Positions 24,099 through 35,305 of a DNA stretch of 64,000 nt are shown piece after piece; position 1 is the first letter of the stretch; every line of letters begins with the position of its first letter. Origin of the DNA: Serendipita indica DSM 11827 (lineage: Eukaryota > Basidiomycota > Agaricomycetes > Sebacinales > Serendipitaceae); contig CAJVGD010000018.1 of the NCBI GenBank assembly GCA_910890315.1, positions 186,001 through 250,000 of the forward strand, in the 5' to 3' direction. The position numbers were made by a program, and so were the translations under genes. The notes below the pieces were generated by a model. The model saw only the letters and a program-made list of their open reading frames with translations, had not been told where the DNA came from and did not search any database.

Positions 24099-25008
24099 AT
24101 GAGCACATCCACGACCGTCTACGTCGCTCCAAGAGCCACAAAGGTCCATCCTTTGCTCGCAGCATATCTTGCAAGACTCACCGCAAGGCCACTGCAAACA
24201 AAGATGACGACAGCGGGTGAGTAGGCAGTTAACACGAGTTCAAGCGTGCTAATCGGGCTCTACAAGGTGTCCTGTGCTTCTTGCAAGAGGTCTTAGCCAA
24301 CCATATTGCGGGCGTACCCTTCCACTGCTCGAAAGACGCCCCGGTCTACAAACGAGCACTCGCCGCCGCCAAGGTTAACGCAAAGGCACTCAATATGGCC
24401 CTCTATGGCTTCTTCATCTCCGCACCCATGAACCATGTCTTGATAGGCGGTCTCCACAAGTTGTTTGCCGGTCGCACCAGTGGCAAGGCCAAACTCTTGC
24501 AGTTGCTCGTCAGCAACTTGTTCATCGCTCCAGTACAAGCTTCTGGTATTTGGGTTTCCTCTTCAAAATCAATCCTTACCCGCCCTTAGTGTACCTCGCT
24601 TCCATGGCCGTCATCGGTGGTGCCCGGTCTGCCGATGCGATCCAGGCTACAGTGATGAGAGGGTTCCTCCCAATGCTCAAGGTGTGTCTCATGGCCGTAG
24701 CCTTTGCTCGTTCTCAATCGTCTAGATTCTCTGGCTCAGTTCTCCGACCGCCACCTTGTTCGCTCAAAGTTTCCTTCCACCCGAGGTAACCCAGATTGTC
24801 TGATGTTATTGTGGCTGACAGTCGCGTAGCTTTGGGTCCCCTTCTTTAATGTCGTTTCCCTTGTGATCGGAGTATGTGTCTATCTTTCTATCCGACATTC
24901 ACTCACCCTCCATTCTAGACTTTCTTCAGTGTCAAGGTCAAGAGGATGCAGCTCTCTGCGGCGCGCAAAGCGAAAAAGCCACAGACTAAGGACGACAAGA
25001 CACTCTAG
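24099..25008 (+). CDS. Mpv17/PMP22 family membrane protein
   Basis: Multi-pass membrane protein of the Mpv17/PMP22/Sym1 family, found in peroxisomal or inner mitochondrial membranes as a channel or stress protein. It starts MSTSTTVYVAPRATKVHPLL and has the family order: a first helix around HPLLAAYLARLTARPLQTKM, GFFISAPMNHVLIGGLHKLF, LLVSNLFIAPVQASVYLVSM, and LWVPFFNVVSLVIGTFFSVK with a basic tail. The usual family C-terminal WPxxQ..NF signature is here replaced by ELWVPFFNVVSLV. The first intron splits codons at TTAG (24217-24266). Others lie near 24548-24590, 24680-24725 and 24787-24830. Organelle and substrate cannot be told from sequence. Confidence 0.82.
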
Positions 25009-25211
25009 TCGCTCGCCGAGGAAGTCTCGCTACAATATTTACGGCGCATCGACATTCAACTGCTTATGTCAATTCATCGCAAGTTCCAGATATTCCCGAC
25101 ATTGGACTTGAACATGACTTGTTATATATACAAGATGTACACATCAGTTCAATGGTGTCAATTGAAAAGCATCAAACTAGAAATTCGCGAGCTCTCTTCA
25201 TTGAGAAGCCA

Positions 25212-26883
25212 TTATCTAGGTGATTCGTAATCCACCGTCCAGTTATCGCAAACCACCTTGGCCTTGACGGGCGTTGTAGTCTCTTCCACATATCCACCGC
25301 CATTCCGAACACTCTTCTTTGCGTTCAAACCGAGTCCGACTGTGAGTTCAACATACTTGGCAGTATTAGGACCCTGCACGACTTCCATAGACTCTGGATT
25401 GAATCTCGCTTTCTCCGATCTGTATGCCTTCCTCTGCGGATCAAATCGCTCTTCTTCCCCGTAGAATACGACTTCGTAATCGAAGCTCGTATACTCGGTC
25501 TTTGCCTTCTCCTGCACCTTGAGTGCCATAGAAAAACTATGCTTCGCTGCCTTCCACAACTCTTCCGACGCCTCTTCATTCTTAGTCCGGTTAAAGATGT
25601 TGAGTAGCTTTGTGACCTTGGCCATGAACGGCGCTATATCCTCGTCGGAGGCGGCATTTCGGTCCTTCACCGCGTCTTTTGGAGAGGATCTGGAGCTGGC
25701 TTTGGTGGCCTGGGTTCTACTCGGAACGGGGGCTGCTTGTTTGACGTCGGCGAGGATGCGAAGGGAATGTTGGTATGTCAGCGCTCGCCACTTTGCGCTC
25801 CGCTCCTGAGGTTCTTTCTTGCGCATATCGGCGTACATTTGGTGAAGGATTTTGCTATCCTGTTCTGGCATTCGTGGGGCGAACGGTTGGAAGACGCGCG
25901 TGTAGAGGTAATCAGTGAAGAGATATTGAATCAGCGGGTCCGAAATGTTCATCGGCGTCCGTACTTCTTTGAGTTGCTTGAACCTTGCGAGGAACGTGGC
26001 GACGTTTGGGTCTTCCACTATCGGGACGCTCTGGCTCCGCTCCCTACCCTCCCTCTTTTCTTTCTTTGGATCACTCCTCTCCTTCCCCATGACGATTCGA
26101 ACCTCTTCGAGCTCTTCGTTCTTCAAGGGTTCTTCAGACTTTTCGTTTAGTCCACTAAGTATAATGTACGAAAAGTCGTCGATGGTACCAATAAAGTCGG
26201 TGAAAAGCTGAATGAGTGCCTGCGCGTCCACATTGCCTTCACGCGCGGCGAAAGCACGACTACCGTTGAGTCTCTTCCTCCGAGCTTCGACATCGGCGTG
26301 AAGTCGCGTCCATTCCTCCTGAAGCCTGGTGTTCTCCTGCTCTATCGTTTTATAATTTCCGTCAAGTGTGCTGATCTGGTTCTTAGCATTGCGTGTTTGC
26401 TCCTGCAGCAAGTCTAGCTGCAATTTCATCTCCGCAATCTGCGCTTCCTGCCTTTGCTGCCGGATTTGCGCTTCGCGGGCCTTTTGATCGATCTCTACTT
26501 GCTTCTTTTCCTTCTCCTGGGCTTCGCGTGCCAAATTGGCGTCCTCTGCCTCCTGTCGAGCGACTGTTGGATCCAGATTTGGACCATCGACACTGGGAGT
26601 ACTGCCTTGCGGTGCACTAGCCGCACCCGTGCGAACTTCAGTCTGTTCCCATTTCAGATGATAAGAACAAAAAGTAACGGAGGCAACATACGATGTCCCG
26701 CGCCTGGAGCATTGTCTGGACTGCTACACTAGTGCGGCCACTGACCTCCTGTTTGTGGTTGCGAACATTAGGATCCTCTTCCTGGTAGAGTTAAGCATAG
26801 CTCATGATGATACTAGCCTTTACCTCTGGGCTCCTCTCTGAGTTTGTATACCTGATGTCTTCCATAGGCCCGCTCGTCGGCAT
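25212..26883 (-). CDS. Hypothetical protein with N-terminal coiled coil and globular C-terminus
   Basis: About 500 residues, not recognised. Exon 1 starts MPTSGPMEDIRYTNSERSPE and joins in phase to EEDPNVRNHKQE, then TEVRTGAASAPQGSTPSVDG. Residues about 80-150 form a Glu/Gln/Arg-rich coiled coil (AREAQIRQQRQEAQIAEMKL). The rest is helical with conserved-looking stretches (LIQLFTDFIGTIDDFSYIIL, NISDPLIQYLFTDYLYTRVF, KWRALTYQHSLRILADVKQ). The C-terminus has beta-like segments (TSFDYEVVFYGEEERFDP, YVELTVGLGLNAKK). There is no signal peptide or membrane helix. It converges with the Mpv17-like gene, stops 203 bp apart. Similar coiled-coil/helical proteins are common as expanded families in agaricomycetes, but I cannot name this one. 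Confidence 0.7.
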
Positions 26884-27676
26884 GGTGGATCGATTTTCGA
26901 GTTTATGTGGGGATGATGAACGACGCTGCAGTCCAAGTTGCCTCTAGCTTAGGTTTGGTTTGATGAGCCCGTCTAACAGCTTGCTGGCGGCTGGATGAGA
27001 AAGGATCTGAAGAGGCTGGAATGCTGGATGCCAGATTCGCCTCTAGAGCCAATCATAAATCGACTACTATCCACCATGACTCTGGACCTGTCCTTGCTCA
27101 ATGTGATGGTATAAGATTGATTTTGTAGATGTGTCGTTGTGGAGGTTAAAGCTTGGTTCTTGCTTCCGACGACTACAATCAGACCGCTCCGTTGGCTATA
27201 TCTGGGATAGTGCTGTTGAAAACACTTGGGATCTTAGAGATTAACTTCACGAGACAGTGGTGATTTTGATCAAAGATAGGGGTCATTAAGACCATGTGGC
27301 TCGGTACCAGTAAAGGCGACGCAGTCAAGCTATCACTCAGAGTCCATGCCCTTACGACGCGAACCACGAGCTATCCAACAACAAGACCTCTTGAGCAAGA
27401 TTATTGGCTACGGGATTCCCAGACCGTTTCCAATGGACACATCAGTCAAGCTGCAAGACTCTAGGAACAGTCTCCATCTGATTATGGTCAATTGATATAT
27501 GAACTACTATTCTCGCGCGGGCGTTCATGCATCAACTTTGTAGATACGAAAGGCTATTCAGCACACGGAGTACTTCGACGGCGCCACTCTAAATCTCCAT
27601 CCAAGACTGTTCATCATCACTGCCCCAAATGTAATCATTCAGGTCCCGGTATAGAGCATCTCAACTTACAATGTAA
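26884..27676. other. Intergenic stretch at the edge of a gene-poor island
   Basis: No frame with protein-like composition. It should include the promoter of the gene ending at 25212. Confidence 0.55.
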
Positions 27677-28175
27677 CTAGGAGAGCATTGCCCCATGGAG
27701 AGAGACCACCGTTGTGTGGGGCAGCGTCTCGACCAACTTTTTCAAGCCAGGCTAAAATCGTTTGTAAGCTATTGTCTTCTTACTTGGATGTGTATTAACC
27801 TACCTGGTCTTTCGGGATCTTCTGTTTCTTACGAACGCAAGCCCACGTCACTTTGTTGTCGCTCATTGCAGGGAATGGATCATTGAAAGGTCCTGTTCCC
27901 TGCGTTGCAGGCGTAAAAGGATACCACATGTTGGGATCAACGTTCAGTGTAAGTGATTATGAGGTCGTCATTTTCGACCTCGAGGACGATGCAGATGCGT
28001 TTCACGGCCTCTCCTTTCTGTGCCCTGACTTCTCTCAGAGATATCACTTGAGTATGAAACATATATACGCCTTGGTCGTGTCTCCTGGTTTCCCGATGAC
28101 CACAATATCCTCCGGGGCGATATGAATCTGGGAACAAATGAGATCGCCTGGGGAATACGTGGTTACGTGGTTCAT
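27677..28175 (-). pseudogene. Small undescribed protein, copy A (possibly broken)
   Basis: Paralogue of the small protein at 31630-32155, in inverse orientation. It starts MNHVTTYSPGDLICSQIHIA, aligning with the YAPGDIVKLELAI start of copy B. After a short intron come AQKGEAVKRICIVLEV and ENDDLIITYT, then LNVDPNMWYPFTPATQG aligning to FYPFDPAPQAG, and NKVTWACVRKKQKIPKDQ aligning to GKAGWASLRQTYTVKQ. A last intron at the same place as in copy B leads to PGLKKLVETLPHTTVV and a stop at 27677. Between LIITYT and LNVDPN the frame shifts by one base and about ten residues of copy B are missing, so this copy may be a pseudogene; a sequencing error or unusual splice is possible. No known domain. Confidence 0.6.
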
Positions 28176-29694
28176 GATTTGGGCTGATGTCTTTCCATAT
28201 GACCATGGCTGGGTTTTGTATGCCTGTCGACACACCGGATTTTCCAACTCCCAGCACGACACTCTGGTCACCCAAGCGCCTTCAGATCAAAATCATGCGA
28301 TTGGGCCTCACAGAAAATGCTCAAGCTCTCCGTCCTCTCCTGCCAGCTAGATATAAAGTGGCGATCACACGCCCATCTGCTCACGATGGCACAACTTACC
28401 CATCTTGAGCGACATCAACCTTCTATTTTGACCACCAACCCTACAGAGGCAGGTGTTCCACATAAACCGTCCTCCAGCTCCTGAAACTCTTCGCAGCATA
28501 AGTGGCAATATCGAAGGGTCGAGCGTGCTGATGGTATCTTCCAAAAATGATGGGTCCGTCTAATTCACATACCATCTGACGATGATTTTCTTGTGCCCCA
28601 GCACCGGGCCGTCACGCCATCCTCTGCATTCACTTCCGTCCTCTTAGAATGCCATTTGTCACGAGACCAAGTTACCTGGCTTGACATTGGGCACGTTAGA
28701 ACAAATGATCATCGCAAAGTTCGCTGTAGCTTCTCAGGGTATGTCTTCTATACGCATGTATGTCCCTTCTTTGGGGCAAACAAAAGTTCATCTCACAGAA
28801 AAGCCTGTAGATACGGACCAAAAGTATATTTCTATAGAAATTAGGGATTTACACACTTAAATGAGTGTAATGGACACATACTGCTAGACGTAGAGAGCTT
28901 GGGGCGCTTTTAGGGGCGTTCGACCATGGTCCCGCCCCGGCGCATACCCAGCTTCGCTACCTACCCGAGTTTAATTATCACCACACAAGGCTAGAAGGTG
29001 AGAATGCTCCCGGATATATTGCGGGACTAACCAAGGTCCGACGGATTGGAAGGTCAGCGACTGCAACGGCACCTTTGCCTACCGGAGCTGGGACGATGGA
29101 GACTTTCGCTATTACTGGCAAACAGCCTGGATGATCAGTATGGAATATGAATGCATGACATAGCGATTATATATGGGTATGAGTAGATTTTATGTTTGAA
29201 GAACGGCGAGAGTAACTCTAGCCGAATTTACAAGTTAGCGTAACGTTAACCAACTTGTTAACCGCATACTACAGCGAATGTCAATATGGTTATACTCTTG
29301 TTTGATTTCAATGAGGATCTCACCGCATGCTATTCGACTGCCTATCAGAGGTGTGTGTAGCCGTTACTCTCGGCGTTCCAGGAACATTCCTGATCAGGAT
29401 GAATGATGCGAATGGATCACCGATAACTAATTGGAGACTTATAGAGGTCCTGTCATCTACGCGACACAGATAGTAAACTCCGCCGCTGACTAGTGCCTGT
29501 GGGCGGTACCAATTAGCACATTTGAACGGCGGGATTTCATGTCTTTCACAACGAAGGTCTCCAAGTAACGTCGAGGTTGGCGACTGCAACGAACTAGTCG
29601 AGGCTTTGATCCGTCGTCTGCACCCGCGTCCGCAAACTTCGCGTCCGAGTGCGTCAACCTCAGCCGATGGTCCTTGATTCCATAACCTAATCCA
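28176..29694. other. Gene-poor stretch with no supported gene
   Basis: Only short frames. On the minus strand 29320-29589 reads somewhat protein-like (VSGGVYYLCRVDDRTSISLQ) and could be a 3' continuation of the gene at 29695-30187, but I could not find splice sites that join it in phase. Confidence 0.5.
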
Positions 29695-30187
29695 TTAAAG
29701 ATTGGATCGCCTCCGTGTGTCATCGAGTCTAGAAGTATTCCACATGACGTGGTAAGAATTCGCGCAGATCGCAATGTCTCGAGGCTTAAGCGACACGTGG
29801 TGACCTGCCGCGGCGTTGGACTCGTTTCGCGGACCACCTAAATAGGCGACCAAAACGCTCGCGTCGCGTGAGTAAATAGGCAGTCTCAGGCCGCGCACGA
29901 GATAACTCAAAGGAGACCTAATGGTTTAGTCACATCGTCATCTGACAACTGTAGACTCGCCTAAGTCATTCAACGCGTCACGACTGAACAACTTACTTAT
30001 TGGCAAGGTTCATCGGGACAAGCTCACGCGGAAAACCATATTGGGAATTGGGATGACTAGAATTGATCACAAGAAAGGCTGGACGGAGCGTGTGCCGCAC
30101 GCCCAAGTCCCATCCATCGGGACCCGGCAGATACGGAGCCGGAAAAAGCCACTTAGCTATCTCGGGCTCTGCCGCCAAAAATTCCAT
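29695..30187 (-). CDS. Unrecognised two-exon gene or gene fragment
   Basis: Exon 1 starts MEFLAAEPEIAKWLFPAPYL and includes RHTLRPAFLVINSSHPNSQ and YGFPRELVPMNLAN. A clean donor (GTAAGT) and acceptor (ACCATTAG) at about 29927-29996 join it in phase to KSPLSYLVRGLRLPIYSRDA, SVLVAYLGGPRNESN and DIAICANSYHVMWNTSRLDD, with a stop at 29695. The intact splice and the protein-like composition argue for a real gene. The product (about 140 residues) looks like a piece of a larger protein. No domain recognised. It lies between the two inverted small-protein copies. Confidence 0.4.
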
Positions 30188-31629
30188 TTTCTAGGACTTT
30201 TAATCGAAATAAGTCGGCTGGCCTGTCGGACAATAGGCAAACCCAGCTGCTTACATGGCCTCATCTTTGAGCTTAATCCTTGACATTCTTTTCATATCTG
30301 CCCTAGGTGTTGGGCATCCCTGCGAGGTGGACACCCTCGTATGAAATAACTGAGCACGTCGGATCAAATCCTTACGGCGATCAGCGTGTGGAGTCTATCT
30401 AAATGAGGAAATGATATGCTTCCGGGTAAATCCTTTTGCTGTCGTCTCGTACCGCGTCGAGGCAATTAAGTGGTATGGACGGACGGACACAAGAGTGTCA
30501 ACTGAGCGCTAGACTCAGAGCGGCAAATCCGCTGAAAGGGGTATCGACTAATGTGTTCCGTAGTACAGAGAGGCCATGGATTAGACACGACCCTTCACAT
30601 TGCTCGTGGCTTATTTCGTCGGAGGTTCTTGCCCCTCGCATTCGCATCCTCTCCAAAGGGTACACCAGACAGAGCTGATTAATATCCCATTTGAATGTAT
30701 TGGGACTGAGCATGTCTTCAATTCAGATGGCTTGGATAGCGTCCACGCCCTCTGTCCTCGAGTTGACACCATAAAGGGGCTGATCAATTCATATGCAGTG
30801 TCCTCATATTCTTCACTTTCGAATAGCGCAACGCCTCGGAGATTCACACCACATAGACGACCACCTAGTTGAACCGGTACACGGCCTCATTTATGTAATA
30901 GGTGATTGGCGTCCTCGATTACTAATATACGTCTCTCGGAAACTATGATGCGATTCTGGTCTAATACATACGTACCCTTTCTCCGAGTAAATCCAGCCAC
31001 CCCTCACTCAATAACAGAGGGGGAAGAAAAATCCCCCAGTTCCCATGATGGGGTACAAGGCGGGCCTCTATTCGCAGATATATTTATATGTAAATGATGT
31101 ATCCTAGATCCGGAAGCTTGCGGGGGGATACATACACCGGGAACCCTTCCCAGCGCACCTGCGGGTCTCAGAGAACAGTAGCATTCCGTCCTCCCCCATG
31201 ATGAGACGCGATTTGATTACATGTACACGATCGAATTTGGAGGGTGGGGGTTAGCTATTGGCCGTAGAGTCTTAGGTGATGTGTGTGGCGTGTTTGTGGC
31301 TGGCCTTACCTGTCAGGAATATCAATAGCAGCGGAAGTTTTATAATGGAGGACATAGAGGACGACGGGGCAGTCCCTATTCTACATTCTATACTCTGCGA
31401 AGAGATTCATTGTGGCAGTGGGATTTATATTAGCCACCCAATTGGTTTCGGTCACATGTGTGCAGACAAGTAGTCTCTAACATGGGGAGGACGGAGAGAG
31501 GGCGGAAAGACAAACCCTCTTTCTCAAGTGAGCGGCAGACATGCCCAAAGAGGACATTTGCTCAGTACTCCGAGACATATAAAGCACCCATACGAGCAAC
31601 GTACTCGCCTTAGATCCATTTCCACGACG
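30188..31629. other. Gene-poor stretch with scattered protein-like fragments
   Basis: The minus-strand frame 30611-30847 (LRGVALFESEEYEDTAYELI) looks protein-like but lacks a start context and a joinable partner. It may be a relic. The rest is unremarkable. Confidence 0.45.
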
Positions 31630-32155
31630 ATGGACAACGCATACGCTCCAGGAGACATTGTCAAACTCGAACTTGCCATCAACAGGGCAGACTATTGGAA
31701 GGGTAAAAACCCCGGATCTAATAGCAGAAAGTATGTGTGCCTTGGATAGTTGATTCGTACTCTGACAATGAGCAGGTTGGGGAAAGGGGAACCCGGCGAG
31801 CTGACCTGCGTCGTTCTCACCGTCAACAACGACAACGCCACCATGACGGTCACTTATGTGGCGACGTTTGCAGGTCATGAACAGTTACCCGAGGGCCTTG
31901 ATCAAACAATGTTTTACCCATTTGACCCTGCACCGCAGGCTGGTTTCCCTCACCTACTTCCAAAGATGGCGAATGGTAAAGCAGGATGGGCCTCACTTCG
32001 ACAAACATACACAGTCAAACAAAGTGATGTCAGTCCATTTTCTCTCATTTGCCATGCGATCCTCATCTCATAAATCACGAAAGGTCATTCAGAAGCAGAA
32101 CTGGACACTCCCCGAGGGAACCGTGGACATCATTCTGAAAGCCATGAAGGGCTAA
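31630..32155 (+). CDS. Small undescribed protein, copy B (intact)
   Basis: Three exons (31630-31730, 31776 to about 32028, about 32083-32155) with clean splice sites and continuous phase give a soluble protein of about 142 residues with no signal peptide or membrane helix. It starts MDNAYAPGDIVKLELAINRA, then GEPGELTCVVLTVNNDN, MTVTYVATFAGHEQ, TMFYPFDPAPQAGFPHLLP, KMANGKAGWASLRQTY, and ends WTLPEGTVDIILKAMKG. The opening APGD...L plus alternating beta-strand pattern suggests a small beta-barrel, perhaps SH3- or PemK-like, but that is speculative. A second, inverted copy lies at 27677-28175. It converges on the CK1-like kinase with 96 bp between stops. Confidence 0.65.
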
Positions 32156-32251
32156 GATACGCGTATAAGCTCAGAACATGTAGTCGCCCGTGGTGCACTG
32201 AATCATAACGATCCATTTGATGAGTAGGGATGACCCAGTTTCGCTAGAACC

Positions 32252-33521
32252 CTAAAGAGAATGATCGACGTAGGTTATCGCCGGTACGCATCCATCAAGT
32301 TCTTCCCCAACAGTTGCGGGGAACGTTAGCTCTTTATATCGTTCTGCCTGTCGATAGTCCCACCACTCAAAGTCCCACTCGTCATAACTGTTCTTTAGGG
32401 GTCTTTCGCCATCGTCTCTATCAAAATCTTCGTTTTCTTGGAAATCCAATTCCGGTTCCAGTGTCAACGATGTAGGCCATTTTGGTACTGTGCATGGTGT
32501 CCAATCGAGTACCGCCGAGTCGACATTCTTGCCAGATAAATCGAGTCGAGAGAATAGAGACCTGAGGTACGCATAGTCGGGCAACTGGTCATACGAGAGG
32601 CCACGCGAGTACGCGATAAGCTCTCCAAAGGCACTGGGGAACCCATCCGAGAGTGCAGCAGGAGACGCGCGTTCTTTCAAAATGCGAACGACTTCTTGCG
32701 ATCGATCGTCTGCCTCGAGTCGTGGTCGGTTATCCCATGGTAAACTGCCTCGCAAGAGGTTGATTGCGGTATAAGCGAGAGACTCGAGGTCATCGCGAGG
32801 ACGAAGGTCTGGTCGATGGAATAAGACCTTGTGCTCGGTAACGCGAAAGCACACATACCGAGTCCGTTGTGCGAATTGAGACTTGCCCAGTTGAGTGATC
32901 CGACGACAGATCGTGTTGAGGGATCAAATTTGGTCGGTGGACCGCGTGAGAAGAATTTTGAAATGTTAAAGTCGGTAATCTTGATTCGAGAGGGGTCGTT
33001 TGGCACTCGGAGGATATTGCCTGGTTTAACGTCGCGATTTACAATGCCGTGCGAGTGAATGTGGTCCAATCCATCCACCTATCCCTGCCTGAGCCATAGA
33101 CTTTGGAGAGCAAAGCCACCTCACCAGCTGATCGATGACATGAACGACCGTCTTGACTGGAAGCCCCATATCAGCTTTTACATAGTCGCTTATGCACTGT
33201 CCGAGGAGTTCCATCGAGAGATATTCAAAATGCTCTAAATGTCCGTAGCCAAATAAGAGTGGGATCGTAGGGTGGCCTTGTAAACGCTGTAGGATACGCG
33301 ACTCATGCCTGAGGAGGGGTCTCTTGATTTTGAGAGAGGCGCGAGAGACTTTGAGAGCAACTAGATTCCTTGTCTCAGTATTGATCTCTTCAGCCTTGAA
33401 GACGTTGGACTATCGATGGATCTATATTTGTACCAAGGCCGATCGTTCAGGTATGGAGACGTACGTATGAGCCTTCCCCGATGACACGACGACTGCCGTT
33501 GGGTATGATCTTGTACTTCAT
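32252..33521 (-). CDS. Divergent CK1-like protein kinase with extra C-terminal module
   Basis: Exon 1 starts MKYKIIPNGSRRVIGEGSY and continues NVFKAEEINTETRNLVALKV. The likely beta-3 lysine is in VALKVS and the alpha-C glutamate in LLRHESRIL. Casein-kinase-1 features are GHPTIPLLFGYGHLEHFEYL, MELLGQCISDYV, SLNWASLNSHNGL and DDLESLAYTAINLLRGSLPW. The catalytic loop reads HSHGIVNRDVKPGNIL, so HRD is NRD but the Asp, Lys and Asn are kept. The magnesium loop reads ITDFNISKFF, DFN instead of DFG. After the kinase fold comes a 95-residue acidic, Trp-rich tail (DWTPCTVPKWP, DEWDFEWWDYRQAE) that also occurs alone at 8383-8724. Introns lie near 33420-33465, 33077-33125 and 32815-32865. The kinase is probably active or weakly so; substrate unknown. 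Confidence 0.8.
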
Positions 33522-35305
33522 CTATTGAAGTGCGGTCCAAGTTGTTCAGTAAAGAGGCGCCAAGTGGTAACGTGCAGTCAATCCTGCACACGAGGAGTAT
33601 CTCGAAGAGCCATTGGTGGGATTGAAGAGGACGGACGGGAGTTGCGCCATTTGGGCTGAAAGAGAACTGGGCTGCGTCATGGGAAGATTACGCGTACTCG
33701 TCTGTTTTAATAATAGACGTAAATGTACCAAACAGGAAGCAATGAACACAACGTTGTTGGTGGTGCGGACAAGACAAAACTGGGCGAATCCCATTAACGG
33801 CTGCTGGGCCTCCAAGGAGAGATGTGTGACCTTTCTCGTATGGAAAAGCTCAAAGTGGATTAGACAGGATTCTCTGAATGGCCGATGGGTTTGAAACCAA
33901 CGCCCCACTGATCCCATTATCAGACTCTGGATTCCAAGCTCGGATGCAGTAGCGCCTAAATGAAGCGATTATACAAAGTGGGTCCCATGATAAAATCGCG
34001 GATTCCCCGACAAGACCTGCCCTATTATTTTCTTTATGTCAAACCGGAAGGAGGAGGACCGTTTGAGCGCCGGTGATCGCGTCCCTTTCATCACGGGGTA
34101 TCTCATCCGCCTCTGTTCTCCTTTGCCGCTCTTTTACTTCCATCGTTGTCAACCCTCGGCGGCTGCCAGCGATCACTGTGCATCACCTAATTGCCCTTTT
34201 TTCTGACATTGACGAGCGGCCGGAAGCTGCCCGGGATTCGCATCGTAAAAGTGAGAACCACGCACAAGCCATCAATTTTATTCCAAAACAACACGGGATA
34301 ATCCCAAACAGGACGATTACCAAACGTAAACAGGGAAAGGGGCAGCGGCCAGGCCACCGCCTATCCATCGCCAAGTCCCAGACGCGCGACGGTGTAGATA
34401 AACGGAGCGACTTCCAAGTTGAAAATCCCAACGAAGCCAGGCGCCTCGTCGATGACCTCGTGCGAACCTACTTGATCCTCGGATCTCCCCGATTGAATAA
34501 ACGGATAGAAAGGGCCCAACCTCTAAACGGGGTCCATGATTCGTTGGGTAACAAGAATGATATAATTTCCCATTCGGCGGGACTGAAGAGAATGCACCAA
34601 AGCCCTAGGGTTGGGTTGATCGTGTCCGCTCCACTGGGTCATCGTCCCATAACAAGCCCTCTTTTTTCCTGCACGAGATTCCCGCGCAGGTCTGCACTCC
34701 TCCATCGTGACAAGGCAAAACACCAGTTGTGGCTAGCTTCGGTTCCATGTCAGTTCCCTGCCCATGCGACCCTCTTTGCTTGTCAGTCTCTGGACTTTGC
34801 CGTGGCGATTTTCGAAGCGAGCTACACAATTGTACAAAGTCCGTCTCTCACAACCCCACAAAAAATACCGCATCAGAACCCTCAAAAAAAGAGGCAACCA
34901 TCACATGATGTATGTCATATCGTATTGCATACGTAGTTCGTAGCGACATTATGGACTACTAGCGAGACAATTCACAGTCGGTACTACACGCCTCTAGGGG
35001 GAAATGTGTACCCGCCGTCTCGAGTAAACGATAGACTAGATTTTTGGTCCGGTTCGATGTTGATAAAAGCACATTGGATATGAATAAGTTGACTATGCGA
35101 TGAGGACCAAAGCGACCGGGACAAAGGCCATTTGCGCGACATAACCCGAGAAAGAGAAAGAAAAAAAAGTCCAGGTTGTACAGATGGTACAATTGTTCGA
35201 GAGGTATGCTTGAGGGGGTTTTGGTATGTGAATGGATGATAGGCTTGATTATTCCCGAGTCAGGAGGTGAGCGGGAGAGTTGTTACATGTGCGCCGTTCG
35301 CCTTG
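33522..35305. other. Intergenic stretch with no supported gene
   Basis: It includes an uninterrupted 287-codon frame (34073-34936, +) that opens with GTG, has no early ATG and has random-looking composition. I do not accept it as a gene. The rest shows nothing clear. Confidence 0.5.

Noticed and set aside
34073-34936. Uninterrupted 287-codon + frame
   Set aside because: It opens with GTG, lacks an early ATG, and its composition (many Arg, Ser, His, Pro without pattern) looks like noncoding sequence. No homologue comes to mind.
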